Shown: positions 8,647 to 17,140, counted from the stretch's first letter. The stretch is DNA of 19,343 bases from Gammaproteobacteria bacterium UBA7310 (GCA_002471665.1 DKQK01000043.1:1-19343); one strand, 5' to 3'. Made by a program: numbers and translations. Notes: generated by a model from the letters alone, not told the origin.

Positions 8647-9531
8647 ATGACGGCAGCGATACCGGTCCGGCACATGGATTTTCAGTTTGATGCCCGGGAA
8701 TTGGACGATCAGTTCTACCTCAAGACAGAATTTGCCACCGCGTTCTTTGAAGCCCTGTCGATCTTTTTAACCTTCGGCGAAGACCTGGTGATCGATACCG
8801 CCCGCTACCATCGCCAGTTTCTGACCGATCCACAACTCAAGCAGCGGGTTACCACCCTGATCGCGCAGGAAGCCATCCATTCAAAAATGCACAACCAGTT
8901 CAATGACGAACTGGCCAAGCACCGCTTCCCGGTGCCCCTGTATCGGTTTCTGGCCGACAAGGTCTTTAAGTACGGCTTCAAGCAACTTCCCCACCGCATG
9001 CAGTTGTCGCTGATGGCGGGCATCGAGCATTTCACAGCGGTGTTGTCGGAATACATGATGAAGCACGAACAGGTGTTTTACAGTACCGAGGATGAGAAGC
9101 AACGGGCTCTGTGGATGTGGCACATGCTGGAAGAATCAGAGCACAAAGACATTGCCTATGATGTCTTCCAAACCTTATCCGGCAGCTATCCCCTGCGGGT
9201 CGCCGGATTTGCACTGGCGGCCTTCACCATTTTGGTACTGGTGCCGTTGGGGGGATCGGTGATTCCACTGTTGCGCAAACCAACCCTGGCATTGCACCCG
9301 CGCTACTGGAAAGACGTGGCATACAGCTTAACCTTATTGGCCGGCCCGAAAGATGGGGTTTTCGGCAGCACAATGGGGCACATTCTGGACTACCTGCGGC
9401 CGGACTTTCACCCCAGCGACCACGATACAACCGAGTATCTGGAATACTACAAAGAAAAACTGCTGCATCCGGAAACCGGTTTGCTCACACCTTATCTGGT
9501 GCGGGAATTTGTTCCCGCCCTGCGTGCCTGA
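8647..9531 (+). CDS. Ferritin-like 'metal-dependent hydrolase' (PF10118-type), putative diiron enzyme
   Basis: A 294-residue protein from ATG 8647, preceded by AAGGG with 8 bases of spacing. An in-frame ATG at 8608 would add 13 residues but has no SD and lies inside the putative promoter. The protein matches the family usually annotated as predicted metal-dependent hydrolase (COG3687/PF10118). Visible acidic and histidine positions fit a four-helix diiron centre: E45 in FGED, E75 and H78 in QEAIH, E127 in GIEH, and E163 and H166 in EESEH. Two ExxH motifs of this kind are typical of ferritin-like carboxylate diiron proteins. A hydrophobic stretch (about 183-210) suggests membrane association. 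It is the first gene of an operon with an SDR (12-bp gap) and a Baeyer-Villiger-type monooxygenase. The reaction is unknown; hydrolase or oxygenase/desaturase chemistry are both possible. Confidence 0.85.
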   Translation: MTAAIPVRHMDFQFDARELDDQFYLKTEFATAFFEALSIFLTFGEDLVIDTARYHRQFLTDPQLKQRVTTLIAQEAIHSKMHNQFNDELAKHRFPVPLYRFLADKVFKYGFKQLPHRMQLSLMAGIEHFTAVLSEYMMKHEQVFYSTEDEKQRALWMWHMLEESEHKDIAYDVFQTLSGSYPLRVAGFALAAFTILVLVPLGGSVIPLLRKPTLALHPRYWKDVAYSLTLLAGPKDGVFGSTMGHILDYLRPDFHPSDHDTTEYLEYYKEKLLHPETGLLTPYLVREFVPALRA

Positions 9532-9543
9532 AAGGAATAATCC

Positions 9544-10380
9544 ATGGTCAACATTTTCAATTCTCGCGCCAAGCGACCCAGCCACTACGCCTACGCGGTT
9601 GTCACCGGCGCCGCCAGTGGCATCGGCCGAAGTTTCGCCCTGGAACTGGCAAAACGCGGCAGCGCCGTGGTGTGTGCGGACATGAATCTGCCCGCTGCCG
9701 AAGAAACCGCCGCACAGATAATAGAAAGCGGCGGCAACGCCTACCCCGTGCACTGCGATGTGGGTGAGGCGACACAGGTGGAGCAACTGGCGCATCAGTC
9801 TGAAAGTTTACTGGGCCACCCGGTTACACTGGTGATCAACAATGCGGGCGTGGGTCTGGGCGGCAAATTTGATGAGTTGACCCTGGAAGACTGGAAGTGG
9901 TGCATGGACGTGAACCTGTGGGGTGTCATTCACGGTTGTCATTACTTTGTCCCCGGTTTCAAGCAGCAAGGTGGCGGTGCCATCATTAATGTCGCCTCCG
10001 CCGCATCCTTCACCGCTGCACCGGAAATGAGCGCCTACAACGTGACGAAAGCCGGTGTGCGTGCGCTGTCGGAAACACTCTATGCCGAACTCAGGAAAGA
10101 CAACATCCGGGTCAACGTACTGTGCCCAACCCTGGTGCCCACCAACATCATTAAGGATGGCCGAATTCCCGCTCGCTATTCCAAACTGGCGGACAATATG
10201 CTGATGAACTACGCCATGACCACCAGTGATGCCGTTGCCAAACTCACCCTGAACCGGCTCGACAAGGGCGAGCTTTACACCACACCGCAGGTGGACGCCA
10301 AGCTGTTTTGGCTGATGAAGCGGGCCGCGCCGAATCTGTACGCGGATATGCTGGGCCTGTCCTACAAATTCATCGGCTAA
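9544..10380 (+). CDS. Short-chain dehydrogenase/reductase (SDR)
   Basis: A 278-residue classical SDR, an NAD(P)-dependent oxidoreductase of alcohols and ketones. The nucleotide-binding TGAASGIG lies near residue 21 and the NNAG motif near 99. The catalytic residues S152, Y165 and K169 (YNVTK) have the standard 13-residue S-to-Y spacing. AAGGAA just before the ATG is a good SD, and the gene starts 12 bases after the preceding stop, so translation is probably linked. Co-transcription with a flavin monooxygenase resembles sadH beside mymA in Mycobacterium tuberculosis. The likely job is interconversion of a hydroxyl and a keto group on the operon's substrate, feeding a ketone to the next enzyme. 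The substrate is inferred only from context. Confidence 0.92.
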   Translation: MVNIFNSRAKRPSHYAYAVVTGAASGIGRSFALELAKRGSAVVCADMNLPAAEETAAQIIESGGNAYPVHCDVGEATQVEQLAHQSESLLGHPVTLVINNAGVGLGGKFDELTLEDWKWCMDVNLWGVIHGCHYFVPGFKQQGGGAIINVASAASFTAAPEMSAYNVTKAGVRALSETLYAELRKDNIRVNVLCPTLVPTNIIKDGRIPARYSKLADNMLMNYAMTTSDAVAKLTLNRLDKGELYTTPQVDAKLFWLMKRAAPNLYADMLGLSYKFIG

Positions 10381-10400
10381 TCAACGGGAACCATTGATCA

Positions 10401-11885
10401 ATGACAACACCTATCTATGATACCTATATCGTCGGTACCGGCCTTTCCGGACTGGCGGCGGCCATCAAACTGAAAGAGCAGGGCCTGGACCATTTCAAGA
10501 TCATCGAGAAAGCGGATCGTGTGGGCGGCACCTGGCGTGAAAACACCTATCCCGGTTGCGGGTGCGACGTTCCGTCCGCCCTGTATTCCTATTCATTCGC
10601 ACCCAGCAGCCGCTGGAGCCGGTTGTTTGCCGCGCAGCCGGAAATCTTAAGCTACCTGGAACAGGTAAGCCGTGATTACGGTATTGAACCGCTGATCACC
10701 TTCAACACAGAACTGAAAAACGCCCGCTGGGACGAACGACGCCATCTATGGGTGCTGGACACCAGTCAAGGTCAGGACCTGGCCCGTACCGTGATCTTTG
10801 CCACCGGCCCCATTACGGAACCGCAGACACCGTCACTGCCGGGGCTGGAAAGTTTTAAAGGCGAGATGTTCCACTCCGCTCAATGGAACCATGATTACGA
10901 TCTCACCGGCAAACGGGTTGCCGTCATCGGCACCGGGGCCTCGGCGATTCAGTTCGTGCCCCAGATTCAACCGAAGGTTCAATCCCTGTTCGTGTTTCAG
11001 CGCACCGCCCCCTGGGTGTTACCGAAACCGGATATGCCGCTGGGCACAGCCGGCAAACTGTTGCTGGAGAAAGTTCCGGCAATCCAGCACGCCTGGCGCG
11101 AAACGGTGGCATCCTCATTGAACGTCATCAACCTGGGATTGCGACATCCCAGCGCCCTCAAACCGGTGAGCCAGGCGGCAAAACAATTATTGAAATTACA
11201 GGTAAAAGACAAGGCGCTTCGAAAGGCCGTGACCCCCAACTTTACCCTGGGTTGCAAACGTATCCTGTTTGCCAACAACTACTATCCAGCCTTGCAGGCC
11301 GACAACACCACCCTGATTCCCCACGGCTTGGTACGCGTGGAGGGCAACACCGTGATCGCCGCCAACGGTGAGCGACACGAAGTGGATGTGATTATCTGGG
11401 GCACCGGCTTCGACGTTTCACATCCACCCATTGGCCAAAGGGTGGTGAATGCCAACGGGGAGCGGCTGTCCGATTTGTGGAAAGACAGTTCACCGGAAGC
11501 CTATCTGGGAACGGCGCTGGCCGACACACCCAACGCGTTTCTGGTTCTGGGGCCCAACGTCCTGGTCTACGATTCCTTTTTCCGCCTGTCGGAAGCACAG
11601 CTTGGCTACATTGTGGATGGCCTGAAAAAGATGAAGCAAAAAGGCATCAGTAAACTTGCTGTTAAGGCTGAAGTACTGCGCTCCCACAATGAACTCGTGC
11701 AAAAGCACATAAAAGGTACCGTGTTCAACAGTGGCGGTTGCAAGAGCTACTACCTGGATCAGAACGGGCGTAATTTTGCTGCCTGGCCCTGGTCACTGGC
11801 GCGGCTGCAAAAAGCCCTTGGCCATTTCAGGTTGGGTGATTACGATGTTGTATTCAGCCCCCAGGCGCAACGCAAGGCTGCATGA
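10401..11885 (+). CDS. FAD-dependent Baeyer-Villiger-type monooxygenase
   Basis: A 494-residue class B flavin monooxygenase, about the length of MymA-type enzymes. It uses FAD, NADPH and O2 to insert oxygen next to a carbonyl or onto a heteroatom. The FAD-binding motif GTGLSG lies at residues 12-17, followed by the ERVGGTW-like segment (RVGGTWREN). The class fingerprint FxGxxxHxxxW is F152 to W162 (FKGEMFHSAQW); the next residue is Asn where Pro or Asp is usual. A second dinucleotide site, GTGASA, lies at 177-182. The start is 20 bases after the SDR stop, with only a weak GGGAA upstream. It is the last gene of the three-gene operon, with a hairpin terminator 14 bases downstream. The substrate is unknown; a long-chain, cyclic or terpenoid ketone fits the neighbouring genes. 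Confidence 0.93.
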   Translation: MTTPIYDTYIVGTGLSGLAAAIKLKEQGLDHFKIIEKADRVGGTWRENTYPGCGCDVPSALYSYSFAPSSRWSRLFAAQPEILSYLEQVSRDYGIEPLITFNTELKNARWDERRHLWVLDTSQGQDLARTVIFATGPITEPQTPSLPGLESFKGEMFHSAQWNHDYDLTGKRVAVIGTGASAIQFVPQIQPKVQSLFVFQRTAPWVLPKPDMPLGTAGKLLLEKVPAIQHAWRETVASSLNVINLGLRHPSALKPVSQAAKQLLKLQVKDKALRKAVTPNFTLGCKRILFANNYYPALQADNTTLIPHGLVRVEGNTVIAANGERHEVDVIIWGTGFDVSHPPIGQRVVNANGERLSDLWKDSSPEAYLGTALADTPNAFLVLGPNVLVYDSFFRLSEAQLGYIVDGLKKMKQKGISKLAVKAEVLRSHNELVQKHIKGTVFNSGGCKSYYLDQNGRNFAAWPWSLARLQKALGHFRLGDYDVVFSPQAQRKAA

Positions 11886-11898
11886 CGGATACAATGCG

Positions 11899-11932
11899 CT
11901 CCCACTGCACAAATTGCATGGGAGTCATTTTG
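11899..11932 (+). terminator. Terminator of the oxidation operon
   Basis: CTCCCA(C)TGCA pairs with TGCATGGGAG around a CAAAT loop (11899-11924), a 10-bp stem with one bulged C. TCATTTT follows on the plus strand, a short T-rich run. Its position 14 bases after the monooxygenase stop supports an intrinsic terminator of moderate strength. Confidence 0.65.
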
Positions 11933-11978
11933 CAGGACATTTTATTTAGAGTGGATCGACCACACTTCAGATAAGGTG

Positions 11979-12371
11979 TTACGCTCGGATACGAAAGAAA
12001 AAGTAAGGGGCGAGCGCTGTCCAGATCAGTATCAGGATCCAGACCCGCCCCTGAATAATATTGTAGTCGTGCAACAACGTCTGCCAGGCATGCCCCATCA
12101 CATAGTGTCCAAAACCGAACTCAAACAACAGAGTCAGCAACAGCCAAACACCTCCCACAACCAACGCCATGGCAGCAGAAGGCAGTTGCCAAAGTCCGGT
12201 TAAAATCCAGATATAAAAACCGAATAACACAATCCCCAACAGTGTCGACAGTTGATGGGCCGATAACTCTGTGAGGTAGGGGCCATAGCCTTTTTCCCGC
12301 AAAGTACCGTTCATAACCGCCAACACCACCAGGCCAAACCAGGCGGCAACGTAGATCAGAATTGTCTTCAT
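11979..12371 (-). CDS. Conserved-looking four-helix membrane protein, function unknown
   Basis: I choose the ATG at 12371 (130 residues) because GGGAG lies just before it. The upstream in-frame ATG at 12383 overlaps that SD and would add only four residues. The protein is very hydrophobic, with about four transmembrane helices (roughly residues 3-22, 40-62, 68-88 and 104-124). Polar motifs sit between them: NGTLREKGYGPYL and SAHQLST in the first half, and FGHYVMGHAW followed by LLHDYNIIQGR before the last helix. The His and Asp residues there could bind a metal or act in the membrane. I recognise the general pattern of a proteobacterial hypothetical membrane protein but no assigned function. 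It is divergent from the transglycosylase gene and convergent with the monooxygenase operon, so it is probably transcribed alone. Confidence 0.75.
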   Translation of the reverse strand: MKTILIYVAAWFGLVVLAVMNGTLREKGYGPYLTELSAHQLSTLLGIVLFGFYIWILTGLWQLPSAAMALVVGGVWLLLTLLFEFGFGHYVMGHAWQTLLHDYNIIQGRVWILILIWTALAPYFFFRIRA

Positions 12372-12461
12372 ATTCACTCCCATTCCGTGCGGTTATTTGT
12401 GTGTTGCTGCCATGAGTGGCAACATGGGTGTATTGCTGTGCTTGAATGAACAGGGGATCAC
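12372..12461. promoter_or_regulatory. Divergent promoter region of the small membrane protein and the transglycosylase
   Basis: These 90 bases must hold start signals for both divergent genes. A broken inverted repeat, GTTGCTGCCA-TGAG-TGGCAAC, lies at about 12402-12422. No clear -35/-10 pair stands out. AGGGGA at 12450-12455 is the SD of the plus-strand gene. Confidence 0.4.
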
Positions 12462-14528
12462 ATGGGTTTAGCTTCACATCATGTCCGGTGGGCATTGTTC
12501 GCCTGCTGTTGGCTGGGCTTAGCCCTCATCACCGGGCAGGTTCACGCTCGGGATTTTAACACCATTCAACAACAGGGTACGTTAAAAGTTCTGTACTGGA
12601 CCGGCTTTGAAAGTTACTTGCCGCGGGCCGGCTTCCCGCTGGAACAGGAAAAGGCGGCTGTCTCCCGCTTCGCGGAAGCGCATAAACTGCAGGTTGAATT
12701 CATCGCCATTGAGAACTTTGACGGCCTGATACCCGCACTGGCAGCGGATCAGGGGGATCTGATTGCCACCAACCTGACGGTGACCCGGGAGCGTTCCCTG
12801 GCCGCTGATTTTACCCATCCGTTAGCCTATACCATGGAATTTCTGGTTGCCCGCAAAGGCAGCGCGCCGGCGCAGGTTGCACAGCTCAACCAGTATGAAC
12901 TGGCGGTGCCCAAAGGTACCTCCTTTGTCAACACCGCGCAGGGTTTGCAGAAGGCTTATCCGGGAATGACCCTGCGCTACCTGCCATCTGACCTCTCCAC
13001 CGATCAGGTTCTGGATAAGCTGGTGGCCGGTGAGATTCAACTCACCATTCTGGATGGCAATACACTCAGCGCAGTACAGAAATACCGTAATGATGTCACG
13101 CGCAGCTTTCAGGCCAGCGGCCGGCGTTCCATCGCCTGGGCGGTGAGCAAAGGCAACCAGAGCCTATTGAAGCAACTCAACGGGTTTCTGGTCAGCGAGA
13201 ATCTGGCGGCCAATAGCAAGCCCAAGATAAAACCCAAAAATCGCTGGCAAAAGATCAAGCAGGAGAAAGTAATCCGCTTTGTGATGCGCAACAATATGGC
13301 ATCCTACTTTATCTGGCGGGGGGAGCTACATGGCTTTAACTATGAAATGGCCCGCCATTTTGCCAAACAGCATAACGTTCGCTATCAGATCATTGTGGCG
13401 CCGGATCATAAAAGCATGCTCGACTATCTGGTGGACGACAAAGCAGACATCGCCCTGGGCTTTCTCACCCCCACTGCCCAGCGTAAAGCCATGGGCATTG
13501 CCTTTTCACGGCCTTATCACTATGCCTCGGAGCTGGTGGTGGCCCGCGCCGACGAACCCGGTATCGACCAGGTGACGGCACTCAAGGGCCGCGAGATCTA
13601 TGTGCGCCCCTCCAGCTCATACTGGTCTACAGTGAGTGCCCTGCAAAAGCAGGTGCCGGGGATAAAGTTGATGGCAGTGGCCGAGACACTGGAAACCGAA
13701 GAACTGATCGACGGAGTGGCCGAGAACCGCTACGACCTGACCATTGCCGACAGTCATATTCTGGATCTGGAACTGACCTGGCGTGACGACGTGCAGTCCA
13801 TCATGGCGCTGGGCGACCCCAAGGAACAGGCGTGGGCGGTCAACGCCCGGCACGGCGAGTTACTGAAGGTGGTGAATGCCTATATCGGCAAGCAGTACCG
13901 CGGCCTGCACTACAACGTCACCTACAAAAAGTACTTCAAGAATGAGCACCGCCTGCTAAAGGTGCGCAAGGATTACGAAGCGCTGAAACAGGATGGCCGC
14001 CTCTCCCCTTACGATGACCTGGTCAAAGAGCATGCCCAGAAATACAACTTTGACTGGCGCCTGCTGGTTTCCCAGATGTACCAGGAAAGCCGGTTTGATC
14101 CCCAGGCCGAATCCTGGGCCGGGGCACAGGGCCTGTTTCAGGTGATGCCGAAGACCGCCAGGGAGCTGGGGGTGGAGAATCTGGAAGTGCCGGAGAACGG
14201 CATTCGCGCCGGTGTTGCCTATCTGGATTGGGTACGGGACAGAGCAAAATACATGAACCCGAAGAACGACGAGGAGCTAATGTGGTTTGCACTGGCCTCC
14301 TATAATGCCGGCGCCGGCCATGTGCGGGATGCGGTAAGGCTGGCCAAGCAAAAAGGCTGGCACAGTGATGTCTGGTTCGATAATGTTGAGCAGGCCATGC
14401 TTTTACTGTCAAAACGGGAATATGCCCGCAAGGCACGGTATGGCTACGTAAGAGGCGAGGAGCCCGTCAAATATCTGCGTAATATTCGCAAGCGTTATCG
14501 GGCGTATCAGGAAGTAACCGATCGCTGA
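12462..14528 (+). CDS. MltF-like lytic transglycosylase with two solute-binding domains
   Basis: A 688-residue exported protein. The ATG at 12462 has a good SD (AGGGGA) five to six bases upstream, and a signal peptide ends near GQVHA, residue 29. Residues about 32-245 form one SBP_bac_3-like domain and about 268-490 a second. A C-terminal SLT goslin-like lysozyme fold spans about 515-645. The catalytic Glu is E542 in YQESRFDP, followed by GAQGLFQVMPKTA and, further on, LASYNAGAGHV, all standard for family 1 lytic transglycosylases. The enzyme should cleave the MurNAc-GlcNAc bond of peptidoglycan in the periplasm, forming 1,6-anhydroMurNAc. E. coli MltF has one solute-binding domain and about 518 residues, so this protein carries an extra one. 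The binding domains may regulate the enzyme through muropeptides or amino acids, as proposed for MltF. No lipobox is seen. A hydrolase gene follows 53 bases later. Confidence 0.92.
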   Translation: MGLASHHVRWALFACCWLGLALITGQVHARDFNTIQQQGTLKVLYWTGFESYLPRAGFPLEQEKAAVSRFAEAHKLQVEFIAIENFDGLIPALAADQGDLIATNLTVTRERSLAADFTHPLAYTMEFLVARKGSAPAQVAQLNQYELAVPKGTSFVNTAQGLQKAYPGMTLRYLPSDLSTDQVLDKLVAGEIQLTILDGNTLSAVQKYRNDVTRSFQASGRRSIAWAVSKGNQSLLKQLNGFLVSENLAANSKPKIKPKNRWQKIKQEKVIRFVMRNNMASYFIWRGELHGFNYEMARHFAKQHNVRYQIIVAPDHKSMLDYLVDDKADIALGFLTPTAQRKAMGIAFSRPYHYASELVVARADEPGIDQVTALKGREIYVRPSSSYWSTVSALQKQVPGIKLMAVAETLETEELIDGVAENRYDLTIADSHILDLELTWRDDVQSIMALGDPKEQAWAVNARHGELLKVVNAYIGKQYRGLHYNVTYKKYFKNEHRLLKVRKDYEALKQDGRLSPYDDLVKEHAQKYNFDWRLLVSQMYQESRFDPQAESWAGAQGLFQVMPKTARELGVENLEVPENGIRAGVAYLDWVRDRAKYMNPKNDEELMWFALASYNAGAGHVRDAVRLAKQKGWHSDVWFDNVEQAMLLLSKREYARKARYGYVRGEEPVKYLRNIRKRYRAYQEVTDR

Positions 14529-14581
14529 TCCTCGCGTTGCTTACTTTTTGTGGACACCACTGACTTTTCAAGGACAACCTT

Positions 14582-15610
14582 ATGCCATGGATCATCCGGC
14601 TCATCGTATGCCCACTGCTGCTGATGTGCGCTTTCAATAGTATCGCCGAGCAGGTTCCCAGTAAGAGTGTTGAGCAGTGGCGCGCACAAGGTCACTACTT
14701 CGAACACAATCAGCAGCGGATCTTCTATCGGGATTCACAGACTGAACTCACATCAGCCCAGCACAAACCCGCCATCGTATTTCTGCATGGCTTTCCTACA
14801 TCATCCTGGGATTGGCACAAGCTCTGGGCGTTGTTCAAAGATGACTACCGGTTGATTACTCTGGATTTTCTGGGCTTCGGCTTTTCGGATAAACCCAAAT
14901 CCGGCTATTCCATTGCGTATCAGGCCGATCTGGTGGAACAACTTCTTGGGCATCTCGGGGTAACAACAGCACATCTGTTGGTGCACGATTACGGCACCTA
15001 CGTTTCCCAGGAACTCGTGGCGCGACAACAGCAGTGGACACCGGCCCAGCGCCCGTTTGTCATTCAATCCCTGGTGATGTTGAACGGGGTCGTCTATCCA
15101 CAGAGTTTACAGTTGCGCCCCATTCAGAAAGCGCTCAACAGCCCCTTCGGTTGGCTCGTTTCACAGTTTGTTTCGTTCAACCGGTTCAGCAAGAACTTTT
15201 CCGCGGTGTTCGGCGCGGGCTCTCAGCCGGACCCAGCCGCGCTAAAGGATTATTGGTATCTGATCACGTTGAACGACGGACACCGTATAAGCCACAAGCT
15301 GATTCACTACTATGACGAAAGCCTGCAACATTCCACCCGCTGGGTAGGGGCGCTGAGTAAAACCGATGTGCCGGTAATGCTGATTACCGGGTTGGCCGAT
15401 CCGGTAGCAGGGAAGCCCATGGTGGACAAATTTGCGGAACTCATGCCCCGGCAGCAGGTTCATGTTCTGGCCGAGATCGGACACTACCCTCATGTTGAAG
15501 ATGAACAACAGGTAGCCGCTTATTACCGGGCGTTCCTGGAAAAACACACCACCAGGGTGGGGGCGCCACTGCACACCAGATCCGATTCTGAATTCAGTCA
15601 CGCCCTGTGA
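14582..15610 (+). CDS. Secreted MEST-like alpha/beta hydrolase with Asp nucleophile
   Basis: A 342-residue alpha/beta-fold hydrolase with a signal peptide (cleavage near SIA/EQ, residue 22). HGFP (69-72) forms the oxyanion side. The nucleophile motif is VHDYG with D136, an Asp instead of Ser, as in epoxide hydrolases and haloalkane dehalogenases. D273 (LADPV) and H301 (GHYPHVED) complete a likely triad. HDYG with nearby RWVGAL, LNDG and HYPHVED resembles the MEST/PEG1 group, whose substrate is unsettled. AAGGA lies seven bases before the ATG. The gene starts 53 bases after the transglycosylase stop, probably the same transcript. Export to the periplasm is unusual for dehalogenase-like enzymes and suggests action on an envelope lipid or an imported ester or epoxide. 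Exact chemistry cannot be told from sequence. Confidence 0.88.
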   Translation: MPWIIRLIVCPLLLMCAFNSIAEQVPSKSVEQWRAQGHYFEHNQQRIFYRDSQTELTSAQHKPAIVFLHGFPTSSWDWHKLWALFKDDYRLITLDFLGFGFSDKPKSGYSIAYQADLVEQLLGHLGVTTAHLLVHDYGTYVSQELVARQQQWTPAQRPFVIQSLVMLNGVVYPQSLQLRPIQKALNSPFGWLVSQFVSFNRFSKNFSAVFGAGSQPDPAALKDYWYLITLNDGHRISHKLIHYYDESLQHSTRWVGALSKTDVPVMLITGLADPVAGKPMVDKFAELMPRQQVHVLAEIGHYPHVEDEQQVAAYYRAFLEKHTTRVGAPLHTRSDSEFSHAL

Positions 15611-15639
15611 ATACCGTTTTAATCCGCACCATGAACCGG

Positions 15640-17010
15640 TTACGGGGCCTGCCAACGGGTCAGTTCATTCTTGGAATCATTCTCTGCATTACAATGAAGG
15701 GTCAGGGTAATGGCATCCCGGGGGCCCATAAACAGAGTATCGTGATGGAAGCAGGTTCCCGCTGAATACGTTTCCGGCTCATAGCAGGTGGCAACAAAAT
15801 AGTCCCAGGGTTCGGTACACAACGTAATCTGGCCAAAGGTACGGTAAGGGGTAGGTCGGGCATCCAGCAGAATACGGCCATCCCGGTCGTAAAGGCGCGT
15901 GGTGACCCGGTTTAAGGTACTGCCGGCAACACTGCCGTTGGCCAGTATGGAGCCTTCGATCTCCTCGATCGACAACCCAATGCCAATGGGCCCGCTCAGG
16001 TCATCCTCCGCGGATAAACCAAGGCTGCCATCCTCCTGTACCACCACTTTATCCAGCCCGCCCGGGATGGTGGTGTTAAAACAGTTTTGCAGCGCAATGT
16101 TGTAATCATAGCGGCAGAATTCCCAACTCTGATTGGAATTAAGCTGAAATCTGGCAATATAGAATTCGTTCTCACCATAGAAGACTGTACCTCTCTCAAA
16201 CAGTTCGGCGCCCGTCTGGCGAGATCCATCCGCATAAAAGAATTCGTACTCCCGATTGGTCACCGGTGCGGACACATATCCTGCTACAAATCCGTTGAAC
16301 ACTGCACGAACCTTCACCTTTTCCGGTAACCGATAGTCCGCCACCGGATTCAATTCAGAATCCAGGAACAACATAAACCCTCTCTGTTGGCCGGTGTCAT
16401 CGGCGTCGCTAACACTCCCGGTCATCAGATAGCCACTGTTTTCGCGCAGCACGTAAGTATCGATACCATAGTATGATTCATTGATCCGATAGTAAGAGAG
16501 CTCACCCGTAGCCGTTATCCTGCCCAGATATTTCTGGTAGCGCTGATTTTCATCATAGCCGTTGATGCTGATCACAACGCCGTCGGGCTTGCTGCTGATG
16601 ACATTAACCGTGGGCTCGGGCAAGTCGGGTGGCAGCGCATCGGTGGTGGCGGGGCTCACGCTTTGCTGGTTCAGGTCAATCCGGGTAAGCCCCGTCACTT
16701 CTGCCTGGCTGTCCTGGGCGTAAACAATGCCACCACCAGCCTGATACAGGCCAACCCGCGCGGTAACTCCCTCCAGTATCCAGGTATCCTGAACCGTGCC
16801 CTCCACATCGTACCGGGTGAATGTCAGTGGCTGGTCGTCACGAATATGGGTTGCAAGATAGAACGTATCCACCACCGTACCCGGAACCAGCTGTGAGTAT
16901 CGAGTGGCGCTGTCGACCTCTTCTATCCACAGCGGCATCAGCACTGCGCCGCAGGCACCCAGTGCAATCAGAATCGCACTCATCAAAACTGGCGTTGAAC
17001 GGTTCATCAT
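15640..17010 (-). CDS. Exported protein of unknown function, probably beta-rich
   Basis: A 456-residue protein I do not recognise. AAGGAA seven to eight bases upstream supports the ATG at 17010; a second ATG follows immediately. The N-terminus has one hydrophobic segment (about 8-28) that may be an uncleaved anchor or signal peptide. C20 in LGAC could be a poor lipobox, with Gly at the -2 position. The rest is rich in short beta-like strands with polar turns, such as TRYDVEGTVQD, GRITATGELSYY and MLFLDSELNPVADY, as in beta-propeller-like secreted proteins. Six cysteines cluster toward the C-terminal half (EFC, QNC, TLC, ATC, GTC, LHC), consistent with disulfides outside the cytoplasm. It converges with the hydrolase gene across a 29-bp gap. 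No enzyme motif is visible. Confidence 0.75.
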   Translation of the reverse strand: MMNRSTPVLMSAILIALGACGAVLMPLWIEEVDSATRYSQLVPGTVVDTFYLATHIRDDQPLTFTRYDVEGTVQDTWILEGVTARVGLYQAGGGIVYAQDSQAEVTGLTRIDLNQQSVSPATTDALPPDLPEPTVNVISSKPDGVVISINGYDENQRYQKYLGRITATGELSYYRINESYYGIDTYVLRENSGYLMTGSVSDADDTGQQRGFMLFLDSELNPVADYRLPEKVKVRAVFNGFVAGYVSAPVTNREYEFFYADGSRQTGAELFERGTVFYGENEFYIARFQLNSNQSWEFCRYDYNIALQNCFNTTIPGGLDKVVVQEDGSLGLSAEDDLSGPIGIGLSIEEIEGSILANGSVAGSTLNRVTTRLYDRDGRILLDARPTPYRTFGQITLCTEPWDYFVATCYEPETYSAGTCFHHDTLFMGPRDAITLTLHCNAENDSKNELTRWQAP

Positions 17011-17140
17011 GGTTGCTTCCTTGTCATTGTATGATTGCCTTCCCCGCTATTTTTGGCCGAAGACAGCAGTACAACAATGACCGAGCATTCCAGTTTTTTG
17101 ACTTTACATGCCCGAGTGACAAGGTGGACCATACCGGTAC

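Noticed and set aside
11951..11963. GTGG-ATCGA-CCAC hairpin as the terminator of the small membrane protein gene
   Set aside because: Only four base pairs; too weak to call, although AT-rich sequence follows on the minus strand.
14553..14575. GTGGACACCAC hairpin followed by TGACTTTT as a terminator between the transglycosylase and hydrolase genes
   Set aside because: A 4-bp stem with a 3-base loop is too weak; read-through into the hydrolase gene is more likely.
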